Notes: a model not told the origin generated them from the letters alone. Positions 9,001-15,463 are shown, numbered from the stretch's first letter. The stretch is DNA of 38,179 nt from Methanobrevibacter thaueri (GCA_015062925.1 SUTL01000010.1:1-38179), one strand, 5' to 3'. Program-made: numbers and translations.

Positions 9001-11449
9001 TTATGAATATGGTGGTGGAGCAATTTATAATGAATATGCTATATTAACATTGATTTCAACTAATTTGGTAAATAATCATGCTAATCAAGGTGGTGCAATA
9101 TTTAATTACGAAACTAATGTGACTATTATTGATTGTGAAATTTTATATAATTATGTATCTGGAAATAATGGTAATGGTGGAGCAATCTATAATGAAAATA
9201 GTATATTAATAATCAATGGATCTGTTTTATCTTATAATCAGGTTATAGGTAATATTTCTCATGGTGGAGTAATCTATAATGAGGGTATATTAATAATTGA
9301 TGAATCTGTTTTATCTTATAATCAGGCTATGGGTAATATTTCTCATGGTGGAGCAATCTATAATCTGGAAGATGTAAATATTACAAACTCTTATATAATA
9401 TTTAATCAGGCTATTGGAAATTCAAATGCTGCTGGGGGAGCAATAGAGGATATTGGAAAATTATACATATTAAATTCAATATTTGCAAACAACACAGCTA
9501 ATGGAAGTTTAGGAAGTCTTGGTGGGGCAATAATGCAACTTGACAATCAATTAGTTATAAACAATTCCACATTTGAAAACAATTCAGCTATTGGTGAAAA
9601 TGCAATTGGTGGAGCAATAGTTAATTTAAATGCTGTTGTAATAATTACAGATTCTCAATTTAAAGAAAATAATGCTAAGAATGGTAGTGCATTCTACTCT
9701 ATCAAGGATGATAATGTAAACATTACCAATACCAGATTTATTGATGATACTATTGAAGGTGTAAGTGTTGATGATTCAAATAAAATATTATCTGAACTAG
9801 AATTTGAATTATCTGTTGATGATTTTGCCAGTGGATCTTCTGTTGAAATTATTGTAAAAGAACTTAAACAAGGAGATAAATTCAATGGTAATGTAATCGT
9901 ACTTATTGGTAATCAAAGCTACACAGTTGAAGTTAAAAATGGAAAAGGTGTGAAAACAATAGCGCCAATTTTAAATCCGGGTGAATATAGTGCAAAATTA
10001 ACTTTCAATGAAACAAATCAATATGCTAGTGCAAATGCTATAAGTAATATTTTCACAGTAACTCCAAGAATTGAACCAACATTAATTGATAGTGTTATTA
10101 ATATTAGTTCTTCTGAAAAAGGTAAAATCATTATTAGTTTAACTTATGGTGATAATCCGATTTCAGGTGCGACATTGAAATATAGTATTAATAATGGGCC
10201 TGAACAAACTGCCACTACTTTAAATGATGGTACAATCACTATTATCACTAATTTAACTGGTAATGTTGAAATTAAAGTTAACTATGAGGGAGATACTACT
10301 TATAAAGCAGCAAACAAAACTAAAGTATTCAATTTCCTTGAACAAGCACCAACATTTATAGTTATCAATTCCCCTGAAAAAGGCAAAATTATAATTAGCT
10401 TAACTGATGAGAATAATCCGATTTCAGGTGCGACATTGAAATATAGTATTAATAATGGGCCTGAACAAACTGCCACTACTTTAAATGATGGAACTTATGT
10501 AATTACCACTGCTTTAACAGGTATTGTTGAAATTAAAGTTGTTTATGATGGAAATAATACTTATAAACCTGCAAATAATAGTAGAATATTTAATTTCTCA
10601 AACGATGTGCCTTCATTAATTGATAGTGTTATTATTATCAGCTCTTCTGAAAATGGAAAAATCCTTATTAAATTAACAGATGGTATTAATCCTATTTCAG
10701 GAGCTAATATTAAATATACAATTAATGATGGAGTTGAAAATAGTGTTACTACATTAAACGATGGAACATATCTTATTACCACCAATTTAACTGGTAATGT
10801 TGAAATTAAAGTTGTTTATGATGGAAATAGTACTTATGAATCATCTAATGCTGTTAAAACATTTAATTTCCCTAATGTAACTCCGACATTAAAGGATAGT
10901 GTTATTAATATTTCTTCACCGGAAAAAGGTAAGATTTTAATTAAATTAACTGACGGTGTTAATCCTATAAGTAATGCAATTATTAATTATATGATTAATG
11001 AGGGTGTTGCACAAAATGTCACAACATTAAATGATGGATCATATCTTATTACTACTGCTTTAACAGGTATTGTTGAAATTAAAGTAATATATAATGGAAA
11101 CGCTATATATAAACCGGCAAGTAGTAATAATATATTTAATTTCTCACAAGATACTCCTGTACCGGTATTAAAAACAACTTTAACTTTAAAATCAGTTAAA
11201 GTTAAAAAATCTGCTAAGAAATTAGTATTGCAGGCAACTTTAAAACAGGCGAATAGGGCTTTAAGTGGTAAAAAGATTATTTTCAAATTTAATGGTAAAA
11301 AATATAGTGCAAAAACCAAATCTAATGGTGTTGCTAAAGTTACTATTAAGAAGAAAGTTTTAAAGAAACTTAAGGTTGGTAAAAAGGTTAAATATCAGGT
11401 ATCTTATGGTAAACTTATTGTTAAAAAGACTGCTAAAGTTAAAAGATAG
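2..11449 (+). CDS. giant adhesin-like surface protein, 5' end outside window
   Basis: The reading frame is open from base 2, before the first possible GTG at 56, so the true start lies upstream. The visible part exceeds 3,800 residues, is extremely rich in Asn, and consists of Pmp-type repeats (GGAI/GGVIYN and FTNNSA motifs about 20-25 residues apart) that are expected to fold as a right-handed beta-helix. Seven to eight beta-helix blocks are separated by Ig-like linkers that start near 449, 1357, 2459, 3643, 5376, 6557, 7813 and 9797; each linker has a PxFE-I start and a VNGxGxS motif. Each of the first seven is followed by an IIDGNGHTIDGNG strand that opens the next helix. From about 10081 come four Ig-like repeats of about 260 bp, then a Lys-rich terminal domain (11160-11449). 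This architecture is typical of Methanobrevibacter/Methanosphaera adhesin-like proteins. I infer a secreted, wall-associated protein that may contact host or partner cells; the basic C-terminus could hold it to the wall. No ligand is known. Confidence 0.9.
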   Translation, partial: NIANNTVSNNGGAIFNQKVVTVINSTFTNNSAVNLNSDGGAIYNKGNLTIEGSLFKNNYANGYGGVIYNNNHVKIINSNFTSNSALKGGVVYNGKELEIYHSKFFDNTAQSGEAIYTIKTDNVYIENNVFLNNDVYGVNVDDINRFIYSPIFEVSGLFAGYSSTFGNRYYYKIVLNETANKNFTGDVIVTVDDVNYTISLVNGYGKSNGILFNSVSSKEAIINYNGVNDYPSVISQHKEFSLVKSLTHLYNEIDSKVNKIPFYTNITLTDDYMYQDIDEDLVNGITISNKYLNNMLFTIYGNNHTIDGKGKSVLFKINNNNQHISIKDLNIVNGNSTDGGVIYNMGNLEICNCNFTNNIASNNGGVIYNSGILLINGSFFNNNTANNYGGVIFNNVRLSVFNSTFINNSANQGQVIFTTTANRVLIQNNTFMGNDAVYGITLDDTNHVIFNPVFNISLITDSNETSFRIVVTETSNNDNFNDEVNIKLNNKNYNITLVNGVGMSEPIVTTSSFALYDITLNFNGSYNYLPKFKRYILVKAMDNSLTMLSGIIKNNIINNISEITLDKDYIYYSNKDNYINMDTEFIEGNTIIIDGKGHTIDGNGSNKIFYITKNVHVILKNLNIINCKDYDGGAIYSDGVLEIFNCNFTNNSASNGGGAIYSDGVLEIFNCNFINNVALTYGGAIGTTGTFLLNNSLFTNNTARYGGALSNEREATIINSNFTHNHALENGGVFYNRNYYPNMIIKGSVFIENKAELNGGVVYVYYKSIEISRSKFINNSAQEGGAIWLRLDSNITNNEFFNSSIYGLTLDDSNIIISIPKFEITAIYDSDNSMRIMVVETVESNSFNANVSVNIGMQSYIVNLINGIGKSNPIYSVLPVGTYNATIIFNGSDNFCPLNSITEFHVVGKSLTVLNKLINENINNNIYEITLDCNYEGIINYDSANGITINGSILNNKTLTIDGNGHTINGKGIKIFNNINNANVIIKNLNIVNGYSDNGGAIYNKGNLTLLNCNISYNTASGNGGAIFNENRITIINSTFTNNSASNTDMFGGVIYNSGNLTIGGSLFKNNYANGYGGVIYNDNYVKIFNSNFTSNSALKDGGAIANPGVMVIEDSLFENNAVTRYNGGVIHTKGTMSINNTVFRKNNAKDKGGALYNENELTVSYSKFFDNAAYSGKAIYTTKTRNVTIENNRFINNNVYGITLSSTNVFSNTPVFEIKGIFYNNQQYIKIIVTETANLDNFNGDVDVNINGENYVVSLINGSGSNIISNISSFGWYNATVSFNGSEMFLQSTSTCEFLITVSFSNLNEEIIENINNHFYEIMLNEDYNYIPNFDSINGIVIDGNLLNGNTLIIDGNNHILNGNGSARIFNIINNANVIIKNLNIVNGYSDNGGAIYNNGNLTLLNCNITNNIVSNNGGAIFNENMMVIINSSFTNNSAVNGNKLGGAIYNIGNLTIAGSLFKNNYVNGYGGVIYNDNYVKIFNSNFTSNSALKDGGAIFNPKIMVIEDSLFENNTVTQYNGGAIYNENMMTIINSSFTNNSAVNVNKLGGAIYNRGNLTIAESLFKNNYVNGYGGVIYNDNYAKIINSNFTSNNALKNGGAIFNGNVMTIINSTFTNNSANTNDTLGGVIYNIGNLAIAGSLFKNNYVNGYGGVIYNDNYAKIINSNFTSNSALKDGGAIANPKTMVIENSLFENNTVTQYNGGVIHTKGTMSINNTVFRKNNAKDKGGAIYNENELTVTYSKFFDNAAQSGEAIYTTKNYCVNIENNLFINNTVYGITLSSSNNFVYEPVFEISAILYPNQSYAKIIIIETANRNFNENVNVVINGEEYIINMVNGTGLSEHITAISSTGWYNATISVNGSDIFSRFAPKVVEFFVGNTFISLQSFIDMNIDNGVYEFKLGANYTYNSNIDSVNNIVIDGRALQGNVFIIDGNGYAVNGNGTAGVFNIVNNANVIIKNLNIINGNANNGAAIYNMGYLTVINSSFNNNYAKNEGGAIYNGRILNIYNSNFTNNTASVDNGGAIYNEGNLNVSNSLFDMNNAGKAGAIYNYLFELKIVNCNFTHNSALSDGGAIFNMGSLEIEDSAFKYNTVTSFNGGAIHNTGKLSVNNTLFEKNNPKSSGGGIYNENTLNVTYSMFVNNIATAGDAIYTRGYYPVLIQYNMFVNDTIYGKYLDDTNRLLTTPEFEVYGFINSTQQGAVLVIKEINNDYFFNDDVNVTICGETYTITLNHGYGVSEVIHSILTPGLYNVSINYQGSILYPSVNIENIEILIVENTFSKLVDEINYNINNQVYEITLDNDYDYYPNYDFGKHIVIDGDTLEGNVFIIDGNGHSLNANHFSRIFDIVNNAHVIIKNLKLENAYEDYGGAIYNDGNLEIINSNFTNNSASDEGGAIFNNATLSITNSLFTNNGKRYSGVIYNNGNLTINNTIFSNNKGYNGGAIYNLNTLSLYNSAFNDNEGYWHAGAIFNRGNGKIINTSFTNNGGSGNGGAIYTGIGILTIINSTFSNNSAKMDGGSIINYGGDLTIINSNFTNNTANDDGGAIYNNNKLIITNSRLINNHASIGSAIFTKNTDNIIIQNNVFINNTVYGITADNTNKFINPPIFAIATVFEPNESGIRFIVLELNNGRGFNGNVTVTVAGENYTVCLIDGFGKTEQVNSSLNHGKYNATISFNGNDEYSAITPQEMEIIISEPDSFYNLYVMIVENIYNYNYEIKLDKNYMHDSNNDLMEFIVIDGSILKNNTFIIDGNGYNLDGNKSARILSLINNAHLIIKNLKIINGHSDEGIIYNDGTLTILNSTISNNTADERMIYNKGSLSIINSTLTNNSADYMGTVFNGNYCNLTVINSTFKDNRINGGDGGAITGYGNLTIINSIFANNTAKSSRGGAIYCYNAHVIITNSTFTNNTAYQGGALYLEANMLNEIPQNPNVIITNTRFLNNHGEFGGAILNDDNLIIIESIFTNNTADGDYASGGAIYNCINLTIINSTFNNNFANRSDYEYGGGAIYNEYAILTLISTNLVNNHANQGGAIFNYETNVTIIDCEILYNYVSGNNGNGGAIYNENSILIINGSVLSYNQVIGNISHGGVIYNEGILIIDESVLSYNQAMGNISHGGAIYNLEDVNITNSYIIFNQAIGNSNAAGGAIEDIGKLYILNSIFANNTANGSLGSLGGAIMQLDNQLVINNSTFENNSAIGENAIGGAIVNLNAVVIITDSQFKENNAKNGSAFYSIKDDNVNITNTRFIDDTIEGVSVDDSNKILSELEFELSVDDFASGSSVEIIVKELKQGDKFNGNVIVLIGNQSYTVEVKNGKGVKTIAPILNPGEYSAKLTFNETNQYASANAISNIFTVTPRIEPTLIDSVINISSSEKGKIIISLTYGDNPISGATLKYSINNGPEQTATTLNDGTITIITNLTGNVEIKVNYEGDTTYKAANKTKVFNFLEQAPTFIVINSPEKGKIIISLTDENNPISGATLKYSINNGPEQTATTLNDGTYVITTALTGIVEIKVVYDGNNTYKPANNSRIFNFSNDVPSLIDSVIIISSSENGKILIKLTDGINPISGANIKYTINDGVENSVTTLNDGTYLITTNLTGNVEIKVVYDGNSTYESSNAVKTFNFPNVTPTLKDSVINISSPEKGKILIKLTDGVNPISNAIINYMINEGVAQNVTTLNDGSYLITTALTGIVEIKVIYNGNAIYKPASSNNIFNFSQDTPVPVLKTTLTLKSVKVKKSAKKLVLQATLKQANRALSGKKIIFKFNGKKYSAKTKSNGVAKVTIKKKVLKKLKVGKKVKYQVSYGKLIVKKTAKVKR
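3103..5045 (+). repeat. near-identical internal repeat units of about 220 bp in the adhesin gene
   Basis: A unit that begins with AATAATTAATTC and contains TTTGTTTAAAAATAATTATG followed by a TGGTTATGGTGGTGTGATTT stretch recurs nearly unchanged at about 3103, 4288, 4600 and 4834; a fifth, more diverged copy starts near 66. The last three lie head to tail with spacings of 312 and 234 bp, which points to recent tandem duplication in frame. The first of these carries about 78 extra bases (a further Pmp repeat). Confidence 0.85.
3321..3487 (+). repeat. adhesin block repeated at 5051-5220
   Basis: The segment encoding a GGVIHTKGTMSINNTVFRKN strand and its flanks is almost identical to 5051-5220. 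Together with the unit repeat at 3103-5045 this suggests that the supermodule around 4300-5350 was copied from the one around 3100-3600. Confidence 0.8.
10152..10230 (+). repeat. 79-nt exact direct repeat, copy 1 (copy 2 at 10413-10491)
   Basis: The first and second C-terminal Ig-like repeats share 79 identical bases 261 bp apart, covering the SGATLKYSINNGPEQTATTL segment. The third and fourth Ig-like repeats are clearly diverged from it, so this pair is either recently duplicated or recently homogenised. Confidence 0.85.
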
Positions 11450-11450
11450 G

Positions 11451-11487
11451 TGTAAAATTACATCTATCACTATTTTTTATTTTTTTC
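11451..11487 (+). terminator. oligo-T terminator of the adhesin gene
   Basis: Right after the TAG stop there is a short palindrome TGTAAAATTACA and then two T-tracts (T6 and T7) at about 11473-11486, the pattern of archaeal transcription termination. Confidence 0.6.
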
Positions 11488-11891
11488 ATATATACTCATC
11501 ATATTGAACAGTGCTTTTTTTGAAGTATGATATCATTAAATTATAATGGGGCATAATATTTCAAATAGATTTTTCCAATATATATTAAATTATCAATCAA
11601 TAATTCAATATAAGCCAAGATTATTTTTTTGCTGAATCATAATGTTATAAAGTATACAACAGATAATTGTTTTTTTCACAAAAACCTCGAAATTACATCA
11701 TATTTATACAAAAACATTATTATAATCATTATCTCAAGTTAATCTCTCTATTTTTGTTTTCAATGATAATTATATTAATTAAATTAAAAATAAAATTTTA
11801 TTAATTTCAATACTTTTTTTAAAAAAAAAGTTGTATGACTTCATAATATTGTTATGACTTTGTAAAATTGCTATAATTTGAAACTAGCTAT

Positions 11892-11901
11892 TATATATAC
11901 T
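11892..11901 (+). promoter_or_regulatory. TATA-like element upstream of the RNA ligase gene
   Basis: TTATATATAC is the best box A candidate before the gene that starts at 12034. It would place transcription start near 11925 and leave a leader of about 110 nt. Confidence 0.4.
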
Positions 11902-11927
11902 TACTTAATCATATTACTTTATTATAT

Positions 11928-11960
11928 GATGATAACTAACCAAAAGCAACATTATCATCA
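11928..11960 (+). promoter_or_regulatory. 9-bp perfect inverted repeat in the leader of the RNA ligase gene
   Basis: TGATGATAA (11928-11936) and TTATCATCA (11952-11960) are perfect reverse complements with a 15-nt loop. If transcribed from the TATA-like element at 11892 the stem would sit at the 5' end of the mRNA; otherwise it may be an operator. Confidence 0.4.
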
Positions 11961-12033
11961 AATAATAATATTTTTTTATCAAAAATATTGTAAATTATAA
12001 AAAAAATAATAAGCAAAAAAAGGTGAAATTTAA

Positions 12034-13332
12034 ATGAAAGAAAAACTATGTGAAAAATATTTTCAAAACAAAATAAAACCAAAACACCTAACAAAATTCA
12101 AAGCAAAAACACCACAAGAAAACATAATAGAAGGATTCATATCAAGAAAAGCAAACCAATACCTAGGATCCCTAGTAATAACCCAAATCACAATGAAAAA
12201 TGGAAAAACAATACAAACAGAACAATTTGTACAATCATTTCCAAAAATTCACTACTGGGATCGCAGACACAAACTAAAAGAAGATTCAGACCAAATATTA
12301 TATCATTGCCAAGAAAAACTAGATGGAACATGTCTAATCATATACTCCCTCAATGACAATCAAGGAAACTCAATTGAAATCATCCCAAAAACAAGATCAC
12401 AAGCAGTAGCAGACCAACACATACAAGACATGTACAAATTAATAGATAAAAAACCCATAAACGAATTCTTCAAAAATCCAGAACATTACAACGACACATT
12501 AATGTTTGAACTATACGGTGTATTAAATAAACATGAAATAACCTACATTGACACCTACATCGACATTAAACTAATAGGAGCATATATTGATGAAAAATTC
12601 CTAGATTACAAACTATTACAATGTGATTCAGATTTAATGGCATTTGAAACCCCAGATTCAATATATATGATAATAAAATCATCAAAAGATAATTCATTCA
12701 TAATAAGAAACTGCTATAGAAACCAAAAACTAATAAATTACACAATTTCCTCTAAAAAAACTTTCCCCTCATTATATGATGCAATCTCAGAAATTAAATT
12801 ATTATTAGAAAAAATCAATCAAGAATACTATAAAAACAATCAAAGAAAACTCCTAGAAGGAGTTGTGATAAATGGAGAATACATTCATAATGGGCAAATG
12901 TATTTAAAAATCAAACCAAGAAACATAGAACAAGAAGCAAAAAACCCTAATTTTGTTCCACGCAGATTCATATTAAAAGAAGTTCAAAAATATTTCGATG
13001 AATTCGGATCAAACGTCCATCCATTATATGAAAAAGACGACAGTCACTATGTTAAATATGTTAAATATCATTTAAAAGAAGAATTTACCTTTGAACAAAT
13101 AGAAGACCCAAGAACAAGAAAACTTATTAAAAAAGTTTTCATGGAAGTTTGGAATTCAAAAATACCGCCAAAAAGCCTTCAAAACATTGCAGAAGAATTA
13201 ACTCAGGAAAATCCAAATGCCAATATTTCAGAATTAATGAAAATCTTTGCAAAAACATATCCAAGTAAAAAAAATCAATCAAGACGCATGTATAATATTT
13301 TTAAATCTATTTTAAATAAAAAAATAAATTAA
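12034..13332 (+). CDS. RNA ligase-type nucleotidyltransferase
   Basis: This 432-residue protein has the ordered motifs of the covalent nucleotidyltransferase (ATP-dependent RNA ligase) superfamily: motif I EKLDGT with the candidate adenylated Lys at about 95, a KTR segment near 119-121, motif III FELYG at 158-162, motif IV EGVVI at 275-279 and motif V LKIKPR around 291-296. Residues 1-90 form a separate N-terminal region and 300-432 a helical, Lys-rich tail. By family it should self-adenylate with ATP and seal RNA ends; the substrate is unknown. The motif I sequence KLDGT differs from the KVDGYN I recall for the Methanothermobacter Rnl3 enzyme, so it may belong to another RNA ligase branch. 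The start is supported by AGGTGA at 12021-12026. A small membrane ORF follows 16 bp after the stop and may share its transcript. DNA ligase or mRNA capping enzyme is less likely, as their C-terminal OB motifs are not seen. Confidence 0.75.
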   Translation: MKEKLCEKYFQNKIKPKHLTKFKAKTPQENIIEGFISRKANQYLGSLVITQITMKNGKTIQTEQFVQSFPKIHYWDRRHKLKEDSDQILYHCQEKLDGTCLIIYSLNDNQGNSIEIIPKTRSQAVADQHIQDMYKLIDKKPINEFFKNPEHYNDTLMFELYGVLNKHEITYIDTYIDIKLIGAYIDEKFLDYKLLQCDSDLMAFETPDSIYMIIKSSKDNSFIIRNCYRNQKLINYTISSKKTFPSLYDAISEIKLLLEKINQEYYKNNQRKLLEGVVINGEYIHNGQMYLKIKPRNIEQEAKNPNFVPRRFILKEVQKYFDEFGSNVHPLYEKDDSHYVKYVKYHLKEEFTFEQIEDPRTRKLIKKVFMEVWNSKIPPKSLQNIAEELTQENPNANISELMKIFAKTYPSKKNQSRRMYNIFKSILNKKIN

Positions 13333-13348
13333 AAAGGAGATATTTCTA

Positions 13349-13501
13349 ATGTTATTCATATTCACAATCCTCAATTTCATATTAACAATAACAGCAGCAA
13401 TCCTATTATACAAAAATCGCAAATTATCCAATCAAAAACCATATAGGCTATTATTCCTAATCCTCTCATGTTTATTCATAATTTCTATAATTACATTATA
13501 A
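13349..13501 (+). CDS. 50-residue membrane peptide with two predicted helices
   Basis: ATG at 13349 is preceded by AAGGAG at 13334-13339 and opens a frame of 50 codons ending in TAA at 13499-13501. The product has a hydrophobic helix at about 2-20, a basic connecting loop YKNRKLSNQKPYR, and a second hydrophobic helix at about 34-50, so it should form a membrane hairpin. It starts only 16 bp after the RNA ligase stop and is probably co-transcribed with it. I do not recognise a family. Its size and shape would fit a small toxin-like or regulatory membrane peptide, but nothing in the sequence proves this. Confidence 0.6.
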   Translation: MLFIFTILNFILTITAAILLYKNRKLSNQKPYRLLFLILSCLFIISIITL

Positions 13502-13562
13502 TCAACTATAAATTAATTATTAAAGAAATATTTCCTATTTAATATTAATTTATCTCTTTTTT

Positions 13563-13580
13563 AAATAATATTATTTTTTT
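13563..13580 (+). terminator. palindrome plus T-tract after the RNA ligase/peptide pair
   Basis: AAATAATATTATTT is a perfect palindrome running into further Ts, in the 218-bp gap before the SAP gene. It is a weak, purely AT terminator candidate. Confidence 0.4.
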
Positions 13581-13719
13581 CAACATAACTTTTTAAGCAA
13601 AATTATAAATTAACGAAAAAAGAAATATAAAATAGTATTAAATTAAACTTAATTTTTAAAATAATATTTTTTTTATTGGTAATTTTTAATATTATCATTA
13701 AACTATTAAAGGTGTTTAA

Positions 13720-14631
13720 GTGAGCGATGAAAAATTAGATGTATTTAATGTATTAAATTTTTTAAACAATGGTTATGAATTAGAACATATAATAAATGAA
13801 GGTAATTTTAAAACATTCAATTCAACTGAATCTTGTATTGAATACTTAACAAATCAAGGATACTTAGAACCAAGTTCAAATCCCTCCAATGATAATCTGG
13901 TTGATATTGAAGATTTATTTAAACATACAGTTTCTGAGCTAAAAGAAATGCTTAGGGAACATAATCTTAAGGTTTCAGGTAAAAAACAAGAATTAATAGA
14001 AAGATTACATCCTGTTTTAAATAAACATAATATTAACACTGAAAATACTTCATCCGAAGAGATAAAATTAACCAAAAAAGCAAATGACTTTTTAAAAGAA
14101 AATGAATGGATAGATTTATACATGTTTGCTTTAGTGGTATTTAGTTTTGAAGATTGTGAAAATTATTTTGAAAATTCAAATCAAGATACTTTTGAAACAG
14201 CTTTAAATTTCTGTGATGAAATAATTTCAAGAGCATTAATTTCAAATAAATTTTTAGTATTTATTGAAGGATTATCAGCTAAATCACATGTTTATGCATA
14301 CTATGATGATTATGAATCATTCCTTGACTATGATTTGCAACGTTACATATTATCATTAAATCCAATATCTTTAACTCATGAGGAATATTCTAATTATGTT
14401 GTTATTAATGAAGCAAACATTATCAATTTAAAAAATGTAATTGATAAATTTGATTTTGGAAATTTAAAGAAAAAATTCAATAAAATCTGGAATAAATCAC
14501 ATATTACTGATATTACTGTGCCTAAAAAGATTTCATATAAATATTTATTGAAAGCTTTCGATGGTGCCGATATTGATGAACTTAATTTTGATTTAAAAGA
14601 AAAATATTTTAATAAAAAATTCGGATTATAA
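13720..14631 (+). CDS. SAP-domain protein of unknown role
   Basis: This 303-residue acidic protein carries a SAP motif at about residues 68-98 (a TVSELKEMLREHNLKVSGKK core followed by QELIERL), a helix-extension-helix fold known to bind DNA or RNA. The first 50 residues (NGYELEHIINEGNF, then EYLTNQGYL) look like a small helical or winged-helix unit. The remaining 200 residues are mostly helical and match nothing I can name. The start is a GTG at 13720, chosen because AAAGGTG lies at 13708-13714. The gene stands alone between an AT terminator and a decayed membrane gene. I infer a nucleic-acid-binding function with no specific process; SAP domains also occur in phage and mobile-element proteins. 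Confidence 0.7.
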   Translation: MSDEKLDVFNVLNFLNNGYELEHIINEGNFKTFNSTESCIEYLTNQGYLEPSSNPSNDNLVDIEDLFKHTVSELKEMLREHNLKVSGKKQELIERLHPVLNKHNINTENTSSEEIKLTKKANDFLKENEWIDLYMFALVVFSFEDCENYFENSNQDTFETALNFCDEIISRALISNKFLVFIEGLSAKSHVYAYYDDYESFLDYDLQRYILSLNPISLTHEEYSNYVVINEANIINLKNVIDKFDFGNLKKKFNKIWNKSHITDITVPKKISYKYLLKAFDGADIDELNFDLKEKYFNKKFGL

Positions 14632-14869
14632 GTTATAGAATCTAAAGTTGCAGGATATATTTTAATTGTAGCTGCTTTATTGTATATTGTGGCAGAGGTT
14701 ATTTCTTCAACTTTTTTCATTAACACTTATATTTTCCATACTATTTTTTGAACTTGGAATTTTAAATTTAAATTCTCCATTGTCAGGTTTTATGAATTTT
14801 GCATTTATTTTCATGGGTTTGTCCCTGTCTTCGTACCTGTTTTTGAAAGACTTTCAGTTTACACTTTAA
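14632..14869 (+). pseudogene. truncated, frameshifted DUF998-like membrane protein remnant
   Basis: Directly after the SAP stop, the same frame reads on as a membrane helix (SKVAGYILIVAALLYIVAEV) to a TGA at 14749-14751. One frame over, the sequence continues as FELGILNLNSPLSGFM and a second hydrophobic helix to TAA at 14867-14869. Removing one T from the T6 run at 14744-14749 joins both parts. The joined product resembles the start of DUF998 family membrane proteins (first helix, a ..LG.. motif, an N-rich turn, second helix), which are usually about twice as long or more. No start codon or ribosome binding site precedes it. I read it as a dead 5'-truncated and 3'-truncated gene; the family assignment is tentative. 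Confidence 0.5.
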
Positions 14870-14928
14870 TTATTTGGAATTTTCTAAATGGTATGTATTT
14901 AACTAAACAATAATTTATAGTATAAAAG

Positions 14929-14938
14929 TTTATATATG
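14929..14938 (+). promoter_or_regulatory. TATA box of the small protein gene at 14974
   Basis: TTTATATATG preceded by AAAAG (a BRE-like purine stretch) lies 36 bases before the start codon. Transcription would begin near 14960, leaving just enough leader for the Shine-Dalgarno site. Confidence 0.55.
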
Positions 14939-14973
14939 TCTTTATTATACTTAATGAGTAAGAGGTGATAATA

Positions 14974-15222
14974 ATGGTAAACTTAGATAAAGCAATAGAA
15001 GAAGAAATTTTAATCATTGTTGAAAAATACCAAAAAGAAAATACAAAACTACTTAACTACCTTATCACAGATGATGAGATTACCTTTTTCTCACCAATCG
15101 CAAATGGTAGTGAAATAACAGCACAAGACCTACAAAAAGTTGCAGAAATATTAAAAGGATCATTTGAAGGAATGGAAATTGTAAATCAAGAATACAGATT
15201 CAAATTTAAAATGGGTTTATAA
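14974..15222 (+). CDS. small hypothetical protein, 82 residues
   Basis: The product (starting MVNLDKAIEEEILIIVEKY) is a soluble protein with an amphipathic helix at about 1-30, a beta-rich centre (EITFFSPIANGSE), a second helix (AQDLQKVAEILKG) and a final beta hairpin. No family is recognised. A GTG at 14965 is also in frame, but it is part of the Shine-Dalgarno sequence AGGTGA at 14963-14968, so the ATG at 14974 is preferred. A good TATA box and a strong terminator bracket it, so it is an independently transcribed gene. Confidence 0.7.
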   Translation: MVNLDKAIEEEILIIVEKYQKENTKLLNYLITDDEITFFSPIANGSEITAQDLQKVAEILKGSFEGMEIVNQEYRFKFKMGL

Positions 15223-15244
15223 AAAATGTGAATCTTTCATTAAC

Positions 15245-15296
15245 ATCCTCTATTATTTTTTTTTCTAAAAAAAATGGAGGATTAATTTTTTTTTTT
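15245..15296 (+). terminator. hairpin plus T-tract terminator
   Basis: ATCCTC (15245-15250) pairs with GAGGAT (15277-15282), extended inward by T-rich/A-rich arms, and is followed by a long T-tract (15285-15296). This ends the small gene at 14974-15222. Confidence 0.75.
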
Positions 15297-15463
15297 AATT
15301 ACAATAATTTTGATATTGTATATTACTATTAGTTTTTTTTTATGGCTTTTTTTTTCTAAGTGTAAGTTTACATTTATATATTATTCTGATTTTGCAAGGT
15401 ATATTGTGATAATAATCTATTTATTATTTTATCTTTTTTTTTTAACATTATTGTGCAAGAATT

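Larger units (their letters stand above)
11450..12033. other. 584-bp non-coding AT-rich spacer
   Basis: No coding frame is convincing. Besides the terminator, the spacer holds a TATA-like element and a 9-bp inverted repeat (separate entries), and a duplicated TATGACTT (about 11833 and 11854). It resembles a boundary between the adhesin gene and the accessory genes downstream. I saw no tRNA and no repeats like those of an archaeal origin. Confidence 0.6.

Noticed and set aside
10987-11319. Minus-strand frame of 110 codons opposite the adhesin C-terminus
   Set aside because: It mirrors the repeat-coding strand, has no ribosome binding site and no recognisable product.
11927-11933. ATGATGA resembling a C box of another guide RNA
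   Set aside because: No D' or D box (CTGA) at suitable distance; the motif is explained by the inverted repeat.
11450-12033. Possible replication origin because of high AT content
   Set aside because: No Cdc6/Orc1 gene nearby and no origin recognition box-like repeats were found.
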